Below are positions 1-8,883 of a stretch of DNA of 55,146 nt, in pieces. The notes beneath the pieces were generated by a model. That model saw only the letters and a program-made list of their open reading frames with translations. It was not told the origin of the DNA and ran no database searches. Both the position numbers and the translations under genes were made by a program. This DNA comes from Promethearchaeota archaeon (GTDB lineage Archaea; Asgardarchaeota; Lokiarchaeia; Sigyniarchaeales; SOKP01). Where the stretch lies: assembly GCA_016839915.1 (NCBI GenBank), contig JAEOTH010000068.1, positions 1-55,146 of the forward strand. The letters run 5' to 3'. Position 1 is the stretch's first letter, and the number at the start of each line of letters is the position of its first letter.

Positions 1-864
1 GTTATAAGTGCTGCTCTTACAGGGGCAGTCACCAATAGAGCTATGAATCCGAATGTCCCATTTACCGCAGAAGAATTTGGGGATGAGGCTAAAAAATGTT
101 ATGAAGCAGGAGCAGCAGTAATTCACATCCATGCACGAGATCCTGAAATAGGCAATCCTACACATGAATTAGATGTAATTGGAGCAATAATAGACAATAT
201 AAAAGAAAAAGCTCCAGATGTATTGATTAATCTTAGTACTGCAATTAGCACAATTGTTACTCCCAAACAAAGGATTACGCCCATCGAGACTTTTAAACCA
301 CCATTAGCTTCATTAAATTCTAATTCAATGAATTTTGCAGTCGGTGACCACATAACTGGGAGAGTTGGACTTGGCGCGAAAACAATCTTTGCTAATACAT
401 TTGATACAATTCAAAAATTTGCCAAATCAATGAAAAAAGCAAGAACTAAACCAGAAATAGAGATTTACGATTTTGGTGGAATGTATAATATTTTGCATCT
501 AGCAAAACAACAACCCAAAGCGCTTCTTGATCCCCCTCTCCATTTTCAATTTGTATTTGGAGTTTTAGGAGGAGTTCCATTTTCTTATGAAAATTTAGCT
601 CATTTTATAAACCTAAAACCCCTAGATGCAAGCTGGAGTGTGTGTGGGGTGGCGAAAAATCAATTTCAAGCAGCAATGTGTGCCGCACCCATGGGAGGTC
701 ATATTAGGGTTGGTTTAGAAGATAATATAAAGTTACCTGATGGTCGGTTGGCTAAAGGAAGCTGGGAACAAGTAGAATGGGCTGCAAAAGTTGCTCGAAT
801 TGTAAATCGCGAACCTGCTACTCCTGATGAAGCTAGGAAAATCTTTAATCTATATCAACAATAA
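1..864 (+). CDS. Beta-keto acid cleavage enzyme (BKACE, DUF849), 5' end outside window
   Basis: The reading frame is open from base 1, and residues before the first Met (base 43) read like the family's N-terminus (a TGAVTN-like stretch), so only a few codons lie upstream of the window. Known family: BKACE enzymes bind zinc, condense a beta-keto acid with acetyl-CoA and release acetoacetate plus a new CoA ester, as in lysine fermentation (Kce). What is seen: the zinc-binding HIHARDP motif (bases 124-144), the VFGVLGG segment and the late MGGHIRVGLEDN motif with its conserved His, Arg and Glu. About 287 residues are visible, close to full family length. The following gene on the same strand is a permease, so context does not define the substrate, and the exact keto acid cannot be told from sequence. 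Confidence 0.9.
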   Translation, partial: VISAALTGAVTNRAMNPNVPFTAEEFGDEAKKCYEAGAAVIHIHARDPEIGNPTHELDVIGAIIDNIKEKAPDVLINLSTAISTIVTPKQRITPIETFKPPLASLNSNSMNFAVGDHITGRVGLGAKTIFANTFDTIQKFAKSMKKARTKPEIEIYDFGGMYNILHLAKQQPKALLDPPLHFQFVFGVLGGVPFSYENLAHFINLKPLDASWSVCGVAKNQFQAAMCAAPMGGHIRVGLEDNIKLPDGRLAKGSWEQVEWAAKVARIVNREPATPDEARKIFNLYQQ

Positions 865-1023
865 ATTTTTTACCTTCTATTTTTCTATCTTCTTTCTTTA
901 TTTTTATAAAATGTTTTACTTATATGTTCAATTCTCTTACGTAGTAAAAATCTTTTTATATTCTAATTAAATTAATAATACCAGAAATCTATTTTAAAAA
1001 TTTAAAAAATATGTGAAGATTCA

Positions 1024-2883
1024 ATGAAGTTAATGTTATTTAGTTCATATAAAAACCATTGGCAGTTTCTCCTAAATATAATTGCCTCCTTCTTAATAGC
1101 AATTTCAATCTTATTCTTTGGGTTATTAATTAGCTATTTTATTTTTCTTCCAATCTCAGGCACTCCCGATTTAACATTCTATGAATATTTAAGGACCTTT
1201 TTTTGGGGGTATTGGGGAGATTCAACAGTAATTGATCCTGGAACGCCCGTAACTGAATTTTTCGCCGGTTCTAGACTTTTTAGAATGATAGAATTTCTTT
1301 GGGTACCAATTCTACTAGGAGTAATATGCGGCATAATCCTTGGAAGAGTTTCATTTAAATTAAGGGGGAAATGGACCAACAAGGTGACTCAATTACTTAT
1401 TGCTATTGGTATGGCATTTCCAATATTTTTTCTTGGAATGTTATTTCAGTATAATTCTTATACTGTAAGTCTCGGGGGTATCCCCCCAAGTAGTCTACTA
1501 CTTTTTTTAGGTCAGTATCCTGCTACTGGATTTAAGAATCCTGCGTTTATAGACCCTACTGTTATAACTGGATTTCCGATATTTGACGCTAGATTAACCG
1601 GAGAGGTTTATTTAGCTATCGATAGAATTGAACACCTTATCCTGCCTATTTTTACGTTAACTCCCGCAATTATCGCCTTTGTTGCATGGCAAACTCGTTC
1701 TAGTAAGGAAAGGAAACTACATGAAAGATCTATACTTTCAAATACAATGAAAACTGTGATGATTTTTAGTTTCATTTTTTCGTTTTTTATTTTGATAGAT
1801 AATACATTTAATCTGTCTGGTATAGGTGATATTTTATTAGATGCATTATGGTATGGTGAAGTATATATAGTAATGGGTGGAATGTTCGTAATTGTTATAT
1901 TTTTAGTTGTACTAACTTTCATTTCATGTATAGGATATAGCCTTGTTAGATTCTTAACTTTCTATAGACAAGAACCCATCAAAAAAAATTCTACTTCAGT
2001 ACAATACAATGGAGCAAATCTAAGCGAGAATAGCACTGGAACTAATTCTCGAAGAGACTTTAAAAAGTATTTCACAAATCTGAAAAATATCTATAAATAC
2101 CCATTCGTGATACTTGGTCTGATTACTGTTGTCGTAATATTAATATTGGCAACATTTCCTGAATTAATATCAGGCTATACGTATGCAGAGGCTGATGGTT
2201 TCTTGGTTGGTTCATGGGAAGCTCCATCACCGGGGCATGTATGGGGGACTGGAAAATTCGGACGTGATGTGTTTGCAAGGACATTATATGGCCTTAAACC
2301 TCTATTATTGAGCGGATTTGGAGCCGTTTTAATTGGTATCGTTGGAGGTTTAATTTTTGGAATTGTTTCAAGTTTACACAGACACGTTAGTAAAGCAATT
2401 GAGACAATTATGATTGTTTTATTCATCATTCCAATAATAGTTATAATAGCTCCTATCATCTACACTTTTATGTTTCTTGGAATCGATAATGCACCTACAA
2501 TCATAACACTTGTTATGGGATTTTTATTAATCCCTATTTTCACTCGTGCAATTACTACTATACCATTACATAAAAAAAATATCTTAATATCATTAAAGAA
2601 ATTAATCATCTATATTCCTTTGGCATTTGGGCTTGTAACTGTAATATATGAGTCCTTTGCATTTTTAGGATTCTCTAATCCATCGATAATAAGTCTAGGA
2701 GCTGACATAGGAGACGCTAGGTTACATTTATATGACGCACCACACGCCTCCCTTTGGCCCTGTTTCATGATTTTAATCACTGGATTTGGCTTTTTTCTGC
2801 TACATTACGGCCTAAAAAATGCTTTTTTGGATAAGAGGAACTCATCAATGCTAACTGAAAATTATCGTCAAATTGAAGTATAA
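1024..2883 (+). CDS. Fused oligopeptide-type ABC transporter permease (DppB-DppC fusion)
   Basis: A 619-residue multi-pass membrane protein that joins two permeases normally made separately. Residues 1-315 match the DppB/OppB half: N-terminal membrane segment, periplasmic loop with a GIPPSS-type stretch, then membrane helices. Residues 355-605 match DppC/OppC, shown by the hallmark GHVWGTGKFGRDVFARTLYG at 404-423 and the FLGF element near 547. A polar linker (about 316-352) joins them. Both cytoplasmic EAA loops, which dock the ATPases in this family, look missing or very reduced: after RSSKER (225-230) and after FTRAITT (506-512) the chain runs almost directly into the next helix. No substrate-binding protein or ATPase gene is adjacent. 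The transporter class is secure; activity and substrate are not. A T17 tract follows the stop. Confidence 0.82.
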   Translation: MKLMLFSSYKNHWQFLLNIIASFLIAISILFFGLLISYFIFLPISGTPDLTFYEYLRTFFWGYWGDSTVIDPGTPVTEFFAGSRLFRMIEFLWVPILLGVICGIILGRVSFKLRGKWTNKVTQLLIAIGMAFPIFFLGMLFQYNSYTVSLGGIPPSSLLLFLGQYPATGFKNPAFIDPTVITGFPIFDARLTGEVYLAIDRIEHLILPIFTLTPAIIAFVAWQTRSSKERKLHERSILSNTMKTVMIFSFIFSFFILIDNTFNLSGIGDILLDALWYGEVYIVMGGMFVIVIFLVVLTFISCIGYSLVRFLTFYRQEPIKKNSTSVQYNGANLSENSTGTNSRRDFKKYFTNLKNIYKYPFVILGLITVVVILILATFPELISGYTYAEADGFLVGSWEAPSPGHVWGTGKFGRDVFARTLYGLKPLLLSGFGAVLIGIVGGLIFGIVSSLHRHVSKAIETIMIVLFIIPIIVIIAPIIYTFMFLGIDNAPTIITLVMGFLLIPIFTRAITTIPLHKKNILISLKKLIIYIPLAFGLVTVIYESFAFLGFSNPSIISLGADIGDARLHLYDAPHASLWPCFMILITGFGFFLLHYGLKNAFLDKRNSSMLTENYRQIEV

Positions 2884-2895
2884 TAAACACTTTCC

Positions 2896-2912
2896 TTTTT
2901 TTTTTTTTTTTT
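2896..2912 (+). terminator. T17 tract after the permease gene
   Basis: An uninterrupted run of 17 T starts 13 bases after the stop codon. Archaeal RNA polymerase terminates at U-rich tracts without needing a hairpin, and this is the longest T-run in the window, in a convergent intergenic space. Confidence 0.6.
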
Positions 2913-2983
2913 AATTGGATTCTAACCATAAAAATTGAAATATCTTAGGAATTGAAGAATATAATAGATATGATCTCTAAAAT

Positions 2984-2997
2984 AAAAAAAAGAAAAA
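2984..2997 (-). terminator. T-rich tract after the thiolase-DUF35 operon
   Basis: On the minus strand the sequence reads T5-C-T8 just downstream of the DUF35 stop. It faces the T17 tract of the convergent permease gene, which fits a pair of opposed archaeal terminators. Confidence 0.4.
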
Positions 2998-3007
2998 TTT
3001 AAAAAAA

Positions 3008-3610
3008 TTAGAATGTAAAGCCTTCTGGCAACTCTGATATAGTTGTACCTTCAATAACAAACATTAAATCCATAATTGTATAGGTTGGATTCTTGGTTCG
3101 AAAGATTGGTACAACTTTCTTTCCTATTTCTGGTTCTCCGACAACTAACACGCTCATAAGAATAGTGACTACTTCTTCATCAAATTCAATGTTTATGAAT
3201 TTGATTGGTTTTGGAAGTGTATTAAAAGCTCCAGAACGATGAGTAATAATAAATGAGTGTATTTTTGCTGTTTTTTGAGCTTTTTCAGTAATATCTATAA
3301 CTGTATTTTTTCTTAGGCAATCTGGACAAAAAATCCTAAATGGTTCATATACTGAACCTTTAGTTTCACATTTTTCATTATCACACCTTGTAGCCATAAG
3401 TTTTCCTTTGCCAAGAGATTCAAAAAATATTGCTTCTCCACCATACGAATGTATATATGTCATATCTCTTGGGTTCGTAACACCTGCTAATTTTCCTGTA
3501 TCCTTATTATAAATAGGTTGATTTGCTTCAATTACATGAAAAGTCCCTTTAGGTTTATATCTTTTATTAACAACATCTACAAAACCTTTTTCTTCTTCTG
3601 TTTTTGGCAT
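3008..3610 (-). CDS. DUF35 OB-fold protein with rubredoxin-like zinc ribbon (thiolase partner)
   Basis: A 200-residue protein of the DUF35 family: a zinc ribbon followed by an OB-fold (about residues 110-165), with a family-typical GKGKL start near residue 66. Four cysteines sit as two pairs, CDNEKC and CPDC, as in the family. In archaea DUF35 proteins sit beside thiolases and bridge them to HMG-CoA synthase; in steroid-degrading bacteria the DUF35 domain of ChsH2 pairs with the aldolase Ltp2. Here the gene starts four bases after the thiolase-like stop, and a strong ribosome site (AAAGGAGGA, 3619-3627) lies inside the end of the upstream gene, so the two are surely co-expressed. It likely acts as a structural or substrate-channelling partner rather than an enzyme alone. 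Confidence 0.87.
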   Translation of the reverse strand: MPKTEEEKGFVDVVNKRYKPKGTFHVIEANQPIYNKDTGKLAGVTNPRDMTYIHSYGGEAIFFESLGKGKLMATRCDNEKCETKGSVYEPFRIFCPDCLRKNTVIDITEKAQKTAKIHSFIITHRSGAFNTLPKPIKFINIEFDEEVVTILMSVLVVGEPEIGKKVVPIFRTKNPTYTIMDLMFVIEGTTISELPEGFTF

Positions 3611-3614
3611 TTTT

Positions 3615-5036
3615 CTAATCCTCCTTTAATAGATTATTTGGATCCATCAAAATAGTACATGTTACATGAGAACCAACGCCTGCGTGCGAAATAGCTAATC
3701 CTCTTTTCGCTCCTTTAACTTGTAAACTTGTCCAATCATTTGGTTTTTCTCGATCAAATTTTTTCCATTTCTCTTCTGGTTCGTGGATCTCATCCCATCG
3801 GTTCCAAATATGATACCCAATTTCAGCAATTTGCATAAGACCTGTTGCGCCTACTGCATGCATGCACCCTATCAATCCACCACAAGGATTACTTGGTAAT
3901 TTTCCAGGCTTTTTAGTGTTTGGATTAATAACATACGCATCACCTGTTTCAATATAATCTCTTCCTTCACCATATGGTCGAATTCCTATATCCTCATAGG
4001 TTTGTATATCACTAATTGTGAATGCATCATGTAGTTCAACTACATCTAGATCTTCGGATGGATCTACAACTCCAGACATATGATATGCATAATAAGCAGA
4101 CATTCTAGCAGCTAAGAAACTAGTAAATCCAGGGTATCTATCTCCTCCTGGAAATCTTTTTCCTAAGTCATCATATTGATCTGGTCTTTCATTTGGTAAG
4201 AGAGGTATTTTCATATCTCTTCGATCGGCTACTCGTAATGTATGACTTCCTGCCGCAATATAAATCCTAAGGGGTTTATCTGTTATCTCGTATGCTGTTT
4301 TTTCATCACAAACAATTCCGCATGCTGAACCTACGCTCATTAAGCAGCAGTCTAAAGCACGAAGAGGATAAGCGACTATTGGAGAACTAATTACGTCCTC
4401 TACGGTTATTTTTAGAGGACCCTGAGCATGTGGATTCATTCTGGCATACCCTCGATTCTTTACAGCAATTTCTGCCATAGTATTTCTAAATGAATCCTCC
4501 TCCTTTCCAAAAATTTTCCAATATCTTTGAGCCATAACCGCATAATAACCTGTGTATATATGTCCAAGGGGAGTTTCCCAATCCTTATCTGCTGCGGCTG
4601 AAATAAGATGGTTTCCTTCATCAGTAGGCACTTCATCCATTCTCTCCCATCCTAAGGCTAGAGCGCAATCACTATAGCCTGATGCTACAGCTTTTACAGC
4701 TTCCCACATAGCAGAACCTCCTGTAGCGCCACCTGTTTTTACTCCAATATTTCCTAATGGATCTAATCCAAGTCTATCGTGAATTACTGCTTCTCCAAGT
4801 AATTGGTCTCCAAAATGGTCAGCAAAATGACCATAATAGCAAGTATGAATATATTGTTTTAATTCACTAGGACTCATATTTACGAAATCTGCTGCTGCTG
4901 TAAGTGCGTCTATACATAATTCTTCAGTTCGAGTTTCTGGAAAAGCCCTGTCAAATTTTGACATTCCAACTGTCGCTAAATAGACTGGGCGCATTAGCTT
5001 CGGTATTTTTAATTGTTTATCGCTAAATTTAATCAT
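3615..5036 (-). CDS. Thiolase-family protein with Gly at the nucleophilic Cys position (thiolase or thiolase-like aldolase)
   Basis: A 473-residue thiolase-superfamily protein of the SCP-x-like archaeal type, longer than a classical thiolase (about 390). Seen: the C-terminal catalytic loop MHAVGATG (His393), an ELHDAF motif (334-339) and a late HAGVGSH (451-457). The loop that normally carries the acyl-accepting Cys (CASG in the family) reads TGGATGGSA at 101-109, with Gly103 at the Cys position; the codon is GGC, so this is not a Cys-codon misread by one ambiguous base. Known family: Ltp2-type steroid aldolases are thiolase-like, lack the nucleophile and need a DUF35 partner, which is exactly the next gene. 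Classical beta-ketothiolase activity is therefore doubtful; a retro-aldolase or other C-C lyase is an inference. Confidence 0.8.
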   Translation of the reverse strand: MIKFSDKQLKIPKLMRPVYLATVGMSKFDRAFPETRTEELCIDALTAAADFVNMSPSELKQYIHTCYYGHFADHFGDQLLGEAVIHDRLGLDPLGNIGVKTGGATGGSAMWEAVKAVASGYSDCALALGWERMDEVPTDEGNHLISAAADKDWETPLGHIYTGYYAVMAQRYWKIFGKEEDSFRNTMAEIAVKNRGYARMNPHAQGPLKITVEDVISSPIVAYPLRALDCCLMSVGSACGIVCDEKTAYEITDKPLRIYIAAGSHTLRVADRRDMKIPLLPNERPDQYDDLGKRFPGGDRYPGFTSFLAARMSAYYAYHMSGVVDPSEDLDVVELHDAFTISDIQTYEDIGIRPYGEGRDYIETGDAYVINPNTKKPGKLPSNPCGGLIGCMHAVGATGLMQIAEIGYHIWNRWDEIHEPEEKWKKFDREKPNDWTSLQVKGAKRGLAISHAGVGSHVTCTILMDPNNLLKED

Positions 5037-5207
5037 ACTAATTTCACTTTTTTAAATTTTATATATATTTTATTTTTTCAATTTTGTTTTCAAATTGAGT
5101 TGATATTTTATTTTTATGTTTTATTTTGATTAATAACTTTCTAATTAGACTTATTTACAGAGATGGGAAAAAAATCCAACGTAATGGAGAAGAAAATTTA
5201 AAATCAT

Positions 5208-6521
5208 ATGAAAATTGTCTTATTTATTATGGATACAAGACTCCCAGAATTTCCGAAAATAGAAATTAAGAGATATATTCCAGAATTGGATATCTTAAAT
5301 AACCCAATATTTAATGTAAAAGAAAAGGAATTCTTAGCTGAATTTTATGAATTTATGGAAGAAAATCTTGAAAAAGATTTACAAAGCCTAGAAGAATTGA
5401 ATTATTTGGCAGAAGAACCCATTCAAGAAAAGAAACGTGAAATTGTAATCAATTTTATGAAGAAATTAGCAGAAAAAGGTTATTATAGCACAGTAATAGA
5501 TTTTGATGAACATGAAGTTGGGAATGTAACTAGAAATGCTCTTATTGCTCTAGCTTTATGTGGCGGTTTTTGGTCTCCTAATAATGATAGATATGTCAAT
5601 GGGAATTGGAGTATTGAAATGGGACGCCTAGCAGGGGGAACACTTTACTGCAATCCAGTGAATTATAAAGCTAATGAATATCAAAAAGAGAAATATCTTA
5701 TTCCAGTGATAAAAAATGGTTTGATGGCTGCTTCTGCTATGACTGAATTCAACGCAGGAAGTGATATTGTTAGAATTGAGACAACACTTGATGAGAGAGA
5801 AGATAAAATAATCGCAAATGGAAAAAAACTTTTTATAACCAATGGTATGTTAGCAGAAAATATTATCCTTTATGGTAGGTTAAATAGTGGAAGACTAGGG
5901 GGTATAATAGTAGATACAGAACATCAACAATTGAAAAATTTTGAATCTACAAGAGTACGCACTTATGGAATGAACGACGCTTTCGTTAGTCGTTTGGTTT
6001 TTGATGATACTGAAATTCCTAAAGAAAACATCCTCGATGGTGATGGCTTAGATATTATGTTTCACCAATTAACTGAAGAGAGATTAGTTATAAGTGCTGA
6101 AGCAATAGGGGATAGTATTAAAAAATTATTTTATTCTCATAGTTTTGCACTTCAACGTGAACAATTTCAACATAAACTACACCAATATCAAATTATTAGA
6201 TTTCCTATTGCACAAAATATTCGTCAAACTAACTTATTCCTTTCAGCTCTATTGAATTATGCACGGGAGATTGATAAACGCTCACAAATTGCTAGTTCTA
6301 AAATAATGGCTAACCAAGTAATGGGTTTAAAAATTCAAACATGTGAATTAGCATTTCAAAGCTCAATAGACTTATTTAGGACTATGGGTGGTCGTGCTTT
6401 CTCAGAACAATATTGTAATCAATTTGGTTTACATGATGCATATTGTATGGTCCATGGTGGTGGAAGCCATTACGTTCTAGAAGATGCTGAATCAAGAAGA
6501 CTCTTTAGAACCAAAAATTAA
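5208..6521 (+). CDS. Acyl-CoA dehydrogenase family flavoprotein
   Basis: A 437-residue acyl-CoA dehydrogenase: N-terminal helical domain, middle beta domain with AMTEFNAGSD (177-186) and LFITNG (208-213), and C-terminal helical domain. These enzymes use FAD to form the alpha-beta double bond of acyl-CoA and pass electrons to ETF. The C-terminal loop that in MCAD and SCAD holds the catalytic Glu (EGT) reads HGGGSH (416-421), with no Glu. A Glu in TEER (289-292) lies where isovaleryl-CoA and long-chain enzymes carry their base, so activity may be kept. Start is uncertain: Met at 5208 gives a hydrophobic MKIVLFI extension, and Met at 5229 starts closer to the family. The divergent thiolase-like operon upstream suggests a role in acyl-CoA degradation. 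Confidence 0.87.
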   Translation: MKIVLFIMDTRLPEFPKIEIKRYIPELDILNNPIFNVKEKEFLAEFYEFMEENLEKDLQSLEELNYLAEEPIQEKKREIVINFMKKLAEKGYYSTVIDFDEHEVGNVTRNALIALALCGGFWSPNNDRYVNGNWSIEMGRLAGGTLYCNPVNYKANEYQKEKYLIPVIKNGLMAASAMTEFNAGSDIVRIETTLDEREDKIIANGKKLFITNGMLAENIILYGRLNSGRLGGIIVDTEHQQLKNFESTRVRTYGMNDAFVSRLVFDDTEIPKENILDGDGLDIMFHQLTEERLVISAEAIGDSIKKLFYSHSFALQREQFQHKLHQYQIIRFPIAQNIRQTNLFLSALLNYAREIDKRSQIASSKIMANQVMGLKIQTCELAFQSSIDLFRTMGGRAFSEQYCNQFGLHDAYCMVHGGGSHYVLEDAESRRLFRTKN

Positions 6522-6538
6522 TAGGATCTAATTTTATC

Positions 6539-6547
6539 TTTTTTTTT
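6539..6547 (+). terminator. T9 tract after the acyl-CoA dehydrogenase gene
   Basis: A T9 run 18 bases after the stop, in the 39-base gap before the methyltransferase. It could terminate the transcript, although the next gene follows so closely that read-through is possible. Confidence 0.3.
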
Positions 6548-6560
6548 CTATTAAACCTAT

Positions 6561-7211
6561 GTGATTACTCTGAAAGATAACTTAGATATTATAAAACTTA
6601 ACAAGAAAGCTTGGGATAGCGCAGCAAAGACTTATAACCAGGAATTTCATGGAAAATTACACACACTTTTTAATTTTTTCTGTTCGAAACTCCCCAAAGA
6701 GGGGGGTGTTTTAGATTTGGGCTCAGGTACAGGAATACCATATGCTAAATTATTAATAGATAAAGGTTTTAATGTTATCGGGATCGATGTTTCAGCTGAA
6801 ATGATAAAAATAGCGAGAAAGAATGTTCCTAATGCTAAATTTGAAGAAATGTCTATGACAAATCTAAATTATAAAGAAAAATTCGATGGAATATTCTCTT
6901 CATACTCTATGCTTCTTCTTAATCCACAATTATTTAAAGAAACAGCAAAAAGAATTGTTCAGGCATTAAAAAAAGGAGGTTTTTTTTATCTTAGTTTAAA
7001 TGGGCCATGGATAGAAGGTGCTGATTTAGATAATGATGTAATTGTTGAGATCATGGGTGAAAAAATGTACTCACGCGCATATTCTAAGGACGAAATTCTG
7101 AGAATTTTTATTCCTTTAGGTATGAGGCTTCTTAAATTTGATAGAGAAATCGTTACCTCCGAAGTTTTTGGAAAAGAAAATATGAACACATATATTTTCA
7201 CTTTAGATTAA
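6561..7211 (+). CDS. Class I SAM-dependent methyltransferase
   Basis: A 216-residue protein with the Rossmann-like methyltransferase fold. Motif I is VLDLGSGTGIP (around residue 50), the acidic end of strand beta2 is GIDVSAEM, and a later FDGIFSSYSMLLL fits motif IV. This is the general SAM-binding layout of Methyltransf_11/25 proteins. The start is GTG at 6561; the nearby ATG is followed immediately by a stop. Nothing in the sequence identifies the acceptor, which may be a small molecule, lipid or protein. It sits 39 bases after the acyl-CoA dehydrogenase on the same strand, but that does not establish a shared pathway. Confidence 0.82.
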   Translation: MITLKDNLDIIKLNKKAWDSAAKTYNQEFHGKLHTLFNFFCSKLPKEGGVLDLGSGTGIPYAKLLIDKGFNVIGIDVSAEMIKIARKNVPNAKFEEMSMTNLNYKEKFDGIFSSYSMLLLNPQLFKETAKRIVQALKKGGFFYLSLNGPWIEGADLDNDVIVEIMGEKMYSRAYSKDEILRIFIPLGMRLLKFDREIVTSEVFGKENMNTYIFTLD

Positions 7212-7307
7212 GCAATTTATCACTTTAAAGAGTTGAAGTGTTTTTAGTTTATTATAAATCTTAAGAGAATACATTATTAAATAAAATAATTTAGTTATTT
7301 TTAGACA

Positions 7308-8279
7308 ATGGATTACTACAAGATTGAAAGCTTTGATATTACTCCATTAGTAGAACAACATCGGGGAAAAAAGTTAGAAGACTTGTTTCCAAATCATAGA
7401 ATCATTTCCAATAATATGGGTGAATTCATTGAATTTTTTTGGGAGGAAAAGGATATTCCAAATGATATAAATTTAGGTAAAACTCAGAAAAAATTGTTGT
7501 ATAACCTTAAAACAGTAAATTATATTGGAGATTGCATCGAAGAAAAATTAAAACAAAGAGGAATCAAGACTTTAACCGATTTAAAATTCAATTTAAATTT
7601 TAGTAGTTCAGCATATCAGATTTTAAATTTAATACAAACCAAAGATTATAAGACTCTTACTAAAAACAGATATATTAATGATTTGGATGTGAGTTTTTGC
7701 TTTAACATCGAAGATTTCTTATTTGTAGATATAGAAACTTTAGGTATAATTGATAGCCCTGTTATCATTGTGGGAATTGGCTTTTATAAGAATGATAGAT
7801 TTGAAATCCATATATATTTCACAAGAAAACTTGAAGAAGAAATAGCTATTTATGAGCATCTAAGAACTAAGATATTTCCATATTTTAAATGCTTCATTAC
7901 CTACAACGGAAAAACTTTTGATATCCCATATTTAGCTAATCGATTTTTATATTTTTTTGATGAAAACCCAATGATTTCCGATACTGATCTACCCTATCAA
8001 AACTGTAATACTAAATTTCATCATATCGATTTATACCATCATTGTCGTCGTATGTATAAAGGACAGTATGAGAATTATACTTTAACCAATATAGAAGAAA
8101 AATTATTACGGTGGACAAGAGATAATACTTTACCAGGTACTCTCGTTGGTTTGTGTTATCGAAAATATAAAGAAAAACCTGAAAGATATATAGGGTTAAT
8201 AAAAGAAGTAATCGAACATAATTACTATGATTTATATTCAATGCCTTTAATTTTTAAAACTCTATTAAAGAATTTCTAA
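7308..8279 (+). CDS. RNase H-like 3'-5' exonuclease domain protein (YprB-type)
   Basis: A 323-residue protein with two parts. Residues about 65-85 look like a helix-hairpin-helix (IGDCIEEKLKQRGIKTLTDL), a DNA-binding element. From about 140 a ribonuclease H-like exonuclease domain follows with acidic motifs in order: FVDIET (Exo I), ITYNGKTFDIPYL (Exo II), HHIDLYH, and HNYYDLYSM (Exo III). This matches the PF13482/YprB group of predicted DEDD-type nucleases in archaea and bacteria. Substrate and cellular role are not known from sequence; DNA repair is the usual guess. Its neighbours do not help: a methyltransferase upstream and a convergent CheY gene. Confidence 0.75.
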   Translation: MDYYKIESFDITPLVEQHRGKKLEDLFPNHRIISNNMGEFIEFFWEEKDIPNDINLGKTQKKLLYNLKTVNYIGDCIEEKLKQRGIKTLTDLKFNLNFSSSAYQILNLIQTKDYKTLTKNRYINDLDVSFCFNIEDFLFVDIETLGIIDSPVIIVGIGFYKNDRFEIHIYFTRKLEEEIAIYEHLRTKIFPYFKCFITYNGKTFDIPYLANRFLYFFDENPMISDTDLPYQNCNTKFHHIDLYHHCRRMYKGQYENYTLTNIEEKLLRWTRDNTLPGTLVGLCYRKYKEKPERYIGLIKEVIEHNYYDLYSMPLIFKTLLKNF

Positions 8280-8306
8280 AAGGAGATTAATTAAAAATTG
8301 AATCTA

Positions 8307-8687
8307 TTAAGCTTTTAAAAACCGTTCAATCGTTGTATAGATATCTTCTTCTTTGAATGGTTTCTTTATATATTCTTTTGCTCCTTTACCTAAAGCTTCG
8401 GTTATTGTGAGTTCTTGCCCCATTGCACTTATTACAATAATCTTAGCTTTCTTATCATACTTCATGATTTCTTCAATAGCTTTTACACCATCAGATTGAG
8501 GCATTATAAGATCCATAGTCACTAAATCTGGTTTTAATTCCTTGTATAGTGTTATTGCATCATCTCCATTTGAAGCTTCACCTATAACATCAGCGTATTC
8601 AATCTTTTCAACTATTTTTTTAATTCTGTTTCTGATAAATGTTGCATCATCGACAATTAATACCTTTTTCTTCCCAGATTTTGGCAT
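8307..8687 (-). CDS. CheY-like single-domain response regulator
   Basis: A 126-residue receiver domain with nothing attached. Seen: the acidic pair Asp13-Asp14 (VDDA), the phosphoacceptor Asp59 in TMDLIMP, a conserved Ser87 in VISAMG and Lys109 in KKPF, all the residues needed for phosphoryl transfer and switching. Known family: CheY proteins are phosphorylated by histidine kinases and bind a target, for example the archaellum motor or a phosphatase partner. No kinase, archaellum or chemotaxis gene lies nearby, so its partner must be elsewhere. A short basic leader (PKSGKKK) precedes the domain. Confidence 0.93.
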   Translation of the reverse strand: MPKSGKKKVLIVDDATFIRNRIKKIVEKIEYADVIGEASNGDDAITLYKELKPDLVTMDLIMPQSDGVKAIEEIMKYDKKAKIIVISAMGQELTITEALGKGAKEYIKKPFKEEDIYTTIERFLKA

Positions 8688-8883
8688 CTTTAAACTCCCA
8701 TTTTTGATTCAAAAATTAGCTGTACTTATATATGGACTTAATTTTTTATTTTAAATCTTTACATTTCGAAAAGATCTGTATTATCCACACGAAAAACTAA
8801 ATTTATAAGATTCTCTTAGAATACAGGTTTAAATAATTTAGAAATAATACGCAAGATTAAATTAGTCTTAAAAATTCTTTAAA

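Noticed and set aside
123-353. Minus-strand frame inside the BKACE gene
   Set aside because: Opposite-strand shadow of a well-supported gene; hydrophobic composition is an artefact of codon content.
2175-2459. Minus-strand frame inside the permease gene
   Set aside because: Shadow of the transmembrane coding sequence; no independent motif or ribosome site.
2896-2912. T17 run as a programmed slippage site
   Set aside because: It lies after a stop codon between convergent genes, so a terminator is the simpler explanation.
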